Positions 60,601-64,000 of a DNA stretch of 64,000 nucleotides are shown piece by piece. The number at the start of each line of letters is the position of its first letter. Position 1 is the first letter of the stretch. Under the pieces are notes generated by a model. That model made no database searches, was not told the DNA's origin, and saw only the letters and a list, made by a program, of their open reading frames with translations. This DNA is from Podospora bellae-mahoneyi (lineage: Eukaryota; Ascomycota; Sordariomycetes; Sordariales; Podosporaceae), in contig NC_085885.1 in assembly GCF_035222275.1 (NCBI RefSeq), positions 434,001 through 498,000 on the forward strand. Direction: 5' to 3'. The translations under genes and the position numbers were made by a program.

Positions 60601-62325
60601 GTGACCGTTGGAAAGAAGCAGAACCAAACCTTGGAGATGTTCCAGAAGACCGACTTCAACGAGCGGGAGGTTGTGAAATGGGTTCAGTAGGTTCCGTTTT
60701 TGCTTGCCTCGTTATCGCCGGCCCCATCGTTGCAGATCTCGACGACCACACCTTAAAAAAAAATTCAGATCCGGCTCCCGAGGTTGGAGGCTGGTGGTAA
60801 CCTTGAGGCTGGCATGTCGCTCATTGCTGGGCCTGACGACACATGTTCCGACTGTGACTGACTCTTCATGATGAAGCATCGCAGGTCGCAAGCCATCGAG
60901 GGCGGTGCCTGCTGCCGATGCCCACTGCTGCCCGCTGCTGCCCATGGGAAATACCATCCGCCTCCTCCTCGGCCGGGAAGGCACAGACCAGAGAGTCCAC
61001 GCCAAGGAACCAGGGGGGCGTGTGATTATCACACCAAAATGTGCTTTGAATGCCAGGATGCAGCTAGCACGCCTGGATACTCCGTTGCGGCACCCTCTGT
61101 TTTGGGACAGTGGGAGTGGGCGGTATGGTGTGTGGGTTCAAGTTCCTCCATTTCTCGTCTTTCCGCAATCCATCCATCCACTCGCTCGCTCCATGCTCCA
61201 TGCTCCATCTTCGTGTCACTCTTTCACTCACTGTTTCTCCCTCTCCCTTATTTTTTTGTGATCTTTTTTTTTTTGCCATCCCTCCAACAAAAAGGACGCG
61301 CTGTCACGCTCACTTTGGCTCGCTTTCTCTCGCTTTTCCCTCTCTCGTGTACTAATCTCATTAATATCACGGCCGCTGCTCCCACGGCCCCATCTCACTC
61401 ACCCGTTTGTTTCCTCTCTCGCTCCTTCTTCTCATTATATTTATTACTTCTTCCGTCGTCTTCCCCCCTCCACTTGTCTGCCTCTTCCGGCCGCTCGCCA
61501 TTCACCCCACCAGCTACACCACAGGCACATATAGACAGACATTTCATTGTCGTGGTGCATGCTGTTGCAGCACTGAGAATCCCCGAAACTGATACAACTC
61601 CGACACCGCCCAGCAAAGCAGTCTGACCCAACACCAACAACCGCCCACCGCCTCACAATCACCTCCTTCTGTGTGGCCCACTGGCTGTGCTGTGCTGTGC
61701 TGCGACACCTCGACATAGTAGATTCATAGAGCGCAAGCTTGCGTGTGGAATTAGAACCGAGTGCAAGGAATATAGAGAAAGGAAGAGGGAACAACCCCTG
61801 GATCACGACGAGGTCGAATCGGCTTCTCCCATCGCTGTCCAGGAAGACCACTTGAGAAACTAGGAAACTTGCAGGTTAGCCGACACTTTTCCCTCCCCCC
61901 TTTTGGTTCCGCTTCACCTTCGTACAATCAAGGACTTGGACCTGTACACAACCGTATCCCGCTGCTACAGTGCTCTGTCGAGGGTCCTCTCCTGTTCCGA
62001 CCAACAGCGCGGCCGTGGCTACATTGCTTCATGCACGCTCCCGATCTCACGAGACCTCGTCTTCCATGGAGACTGTGTTGCCCACTGCTTTGTTTGCCTG
62101 CTCTCCACGCTCCCTGCACCTTTTCCCCATTTCTTTTCCCACTTCATTGCGTCGACACCGTTGGATTCATGCTGACCCGCTCCCAAGTTAATAGATATAT
62201 AAAAGCTGCAGCCTCTGCCCCACGTTGTCATTGCTCCTTGAAAAGGGGCTTGATCTGATCGGAATTTTACGACAAATTCACCCAGCCCACAGATACATAA
62301 GGTCGTGGCTGTCAACAGTTGGAAA
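54683..62325. other. Second long stretch without a supportable gene
   Basis: I found no recognisable coding sequence on either strand over 7.6 kb. The longest frames (for example 60868-61626 + and 59236-59679 +) have biased or hydrophobic low-complexity composition. The final part, roughly 61,100-62,325, is strongly pyrimidine-rich and reads as promoter and long 5' leader of the downstream TCP11/SOK1-type gene. Some short TACCTACCTA words occur near 56,391. Confidence 0.5.
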
Positions 62326-64000
62326 ATGGGCGAACAACGTGCCGGAGGAGGACTCGAAAGCCACATGCCTACCCATAGGAGAAACGATTCGGCCACGGGC
62401 GAGGAGTCCATGCCAGACGCCCCCTCGGAAACCCGTGCGCCGCCAGCCGAGCCTGAAGTCCAGCCATCACTGAGGGAAGTCCCTCCTGCTCAGGATCTGC
62501 CCCGTGGGACACAAGATATCAACGCCAATGGGTCACTTGCCACACCAGTAGTCGGTCGTCCTTCGCCTGGACTGTCTAGAAACCCGTCCTCTTGCTCAAC
62601 CAACTCCAACGAGAAGGTCAATGCCGAATATCTAACCGAAGGCCCCAACCGGAGACCGCCACCCACCCGTCGCTCCTCACCACAACCCGCACGCCCGCTC
62701 GAGCCACCAGTAACCAAGAGCACGTTAAGCGAACTCGATGTCACCAAGATAATACACAATCCCAAGCTCAGGCATGATATCAACTATGATCCCGAGCTCC
62801 ATTTCCGCCCCAACTTGGACGGTGAAAAAGGGAGGAGAAAACAGGAGAAGGCCAATCAGTTTTGGAATGCGCTGCTGGACCAGCTGATTCTGTTTGTGAT
62901 GGATCGGGAAACCTTCATGAGCAGGTATGCTGATGGGAAATGGTGCCTCCCGGCACTCCTCACTGCGGTTCGGGACATCATCGAGACATTGGTACCGCAG
63001 CGGGATCGGGAACTCCTGAACGAAGGGCTGAATGTGGATCTCCTGATGCAGCAGTTCAACCGTGGCGTTGCGGATCTCGAGGCCCTAGCATCGTGGCTAT
63101 CGGCTGTTTTGAAGCTGCACTGTGCTCCGATGCGCGACGAATGGGTGGATGAGATGTACCAGGAGCTCAGCAACGGGAACCGCAACAACGATCCAGCCGA
63201 GCTTGTAAAGGGTATGAGGAGTTTGCTGAGTGTCTTGGAGGCCATGAAGTTGGATGTTGCCAACCACCAGATACGATGCCTGCGTCCGGTGTTGATCGAG
63301 GACACTGTGCACTTTGAGCAGCGCTTCTTTATGAAGAAGATCCAGTCCAGAAAGCTCAGCGTATTACCGGCCAGGGAATGGTACAAGGCTGCTCAGAGCA
63401 ACGCCGAACGGATATATCAGCACTCGCCCATGCCTCATGCGCAAGCCTTTGGCAACATGTCCGTCTTTTTCGATGCTCTTTCCCGACTCGTCCTTCCTAC
63501 CACCCGGTCAGAGACCACGCCGTGCACATTTGTCTTTGATGAAGACCGCCTTCTCAAGCTACGCTCCGACATGTACGACAGCATCTGTTTGGAGATTTGC
63601 ATGCGCAAGTTCGAGGATTTGGACCGTCTTTCCAAGATCACTCATCTGTCCACCAGGGTACCATCATATGTCCGCGAGGAAGGGGCTCTGAGCAATCGGT
63701 CATCGGGCGAGTTCGTCTTTGTGTCTTCTCGGCCTTCGAGTTTTGTCTTTAGCGACCGGGGATCTACCTTCTCGTCGCCTCGCAACTCGGGCGAGTTGTG
63801 CGCTCACCCAAGCATGGACTTTGCCGAGTCCCGGACCAAGGCTCTTGACCTGTACAACTCGCTTCTTGCGCTTCTTCATACGGCACCCCCCGCCAACACC
63901 TCCAGAGAGAAGTGGAGAGGTCTTGCCGACTCGGTTGCCCTCCAGATCTTGCGCTACGTCAATGCGCCACCATCCCTTCCCGGATTCGAGGACCAGATCC
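62326..64000 (+). CDS. TCP11/SOK1 family protein, 5' part
   Basis: This is a T-complex-11 family protein, whose yeast member Sok1 is linked to cAMP/PKA signalling. The frame is open without interruption from the ATG at 62326 to the window edge. It shows 558 codons, with the 3' end missing. The first ~130 residues are Pro/Ser/Arg-rich and probably disordered. The TCP11 domain then begins around DVTKIIHNPKLRHDI. It continues through QFWNALLDQLILFVMDRET, EWVDEMYQELSNGN and RCLRPVLIEDTVHFEQRFF, with WYKAAQ shortly after. Later comes a serine-rich insert. No intron is needed in the visible part. A preceding long C/T-rich leader suggests regulated transcription or translation. Whether it sits in the PKA pathway is inferred from the family only. 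Confidence 0.88.
   Translation, partial: MGEQRAGGGLESHMPTHRRNDSATGEESMPDAPSETRAPPAEPEVQPSLREVPPAQDLPRGTQDINANGSLATPVVGRPSPGLSRNPSSCSTNSNEKVNAEYLTEGPNRRPPPTRRSSPQPARPLEPPVTKSTLSELDVTKIIHNPKLRHDINYDPELHFRPNLDGEKGRRKQEKANQFWNALLDQLILFVMDRETFMSRYADGKWCLPALLTAVRDIIETLVPQRDRELLNEGLNVDLLMQQFNRGVADLEALASWLSAVLKLHCAPMRDEWVDEMYQELSNGNRNNDPAELVKGMRSLLSVLEAMKLDVANHQIRCLRPVLIEDTVHFEQRFFMKKIQSRKLSVLPAREWYKAAQSNAERIYQHSPMPHAQAFGNMSVFFDALSRLVLPTTRSETTPCTFVFDEDRLLKLRSDMYDSICLEICMRKFEDLDRLSKITHLSTRVPSYVREEGALSNRSSGEFVFVSSRPSSFVFSDRGSTFSSPRNSGELCAHPSMDFAESRTKALDLYNSLLALLHTAPPANTSREKWRGLADSVALQILRYVNAPPSLPGFEDQI

Noticed and set aside
60868-61626. 252-codon plus-strand frame
   Set aside because: It lies in the pyrimidine-rich leader region and consists of Ser/Leu/Phe low-complexity sequence.

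Overview
The window is nuclear DNA of a filamentous ascomycete, most likely a Sordariomycete (Sordariales-like). The evidence is a set of single-copy eukaryotic genes with short introns, mostly 50-80 bp, carrying GTNNGT donors and (T/G)CTAAC-type branch sites. It also has an intron-containing tRNA-Lys, HMG-box, RHO4 and dienelactone hydrolase genes of fungal type, and frequent TACCTAGGTA-like words between genes. Exon boundaries were worked out by eye from splice signals, reading frame and recalled family sequences; no database search was run.

Layout. Bases 1-16,638 hold no gene I can support. They contain microsatellites, a leader-like segment (about 9.4-11.7 kb) and most of the TACCTAGGTA-type motifs. 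From 16.6 to 27.7 kb is a compact block: tRNA-Lys(CTT), DBR1 lariat debranching enzyme (-), an alpha/beta hydrolase (+), ELC1 elongin C (-), RHO4 GTPase (+), DAD1 DASH subunit (-), an uncharacterised gene next to 21-bp minisatellites (-), and tRNA-Thr(AGT). From 29.7 to 39.7 kb lie an EF-hand MscS-type channel (+), a six-exon dienelactone hydrolase (-), an inverted fragment of hsp70, and an intact cytosolic HSP70 ending in EEVD (+). From 41 to 54.7 kb lie possible coding remnants, a large HMG-box regulator (-), RVB1 (-), a drug/metabolite-transporter-type carrier (-), a macrodomain phosphatase-like gene (+), TAF13 (-) and the 72-residue Golgi protein KSH1 (+). Bases 54.7-62.3 kb again lack a convincing gene, and the window ends inside a TCP11/SOK1-family gene (+).

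Function. This is an ordinary housekeeping neighbourhood, not a biosynthetic cluster or mobile island. Roles include RNA turnover (DBR1), transcription and chromatin (HMG protein, RVB1, TAF13, elongin C), mitosis (DAD1), polarity and septation (RHO4), protein folding (HSP70), ER/Golgi secretion (KSH1), mechanosensation and calcium (MscS/EF-hand), and probable cAMP-PKA signalling (TCP11/SOK1). Neighbours are unrelated in pathway and often divergently transcribed. I found no convincing new system. The most unusual items are the near-identical inverted hsp70 fragment 2 kb from its parent, a degenerate 20-21 bp A+T-rich repeat found at three sites, an unexpectedly high share of AAG 3' splice sites, and two double TTAGGG motifs between genes.
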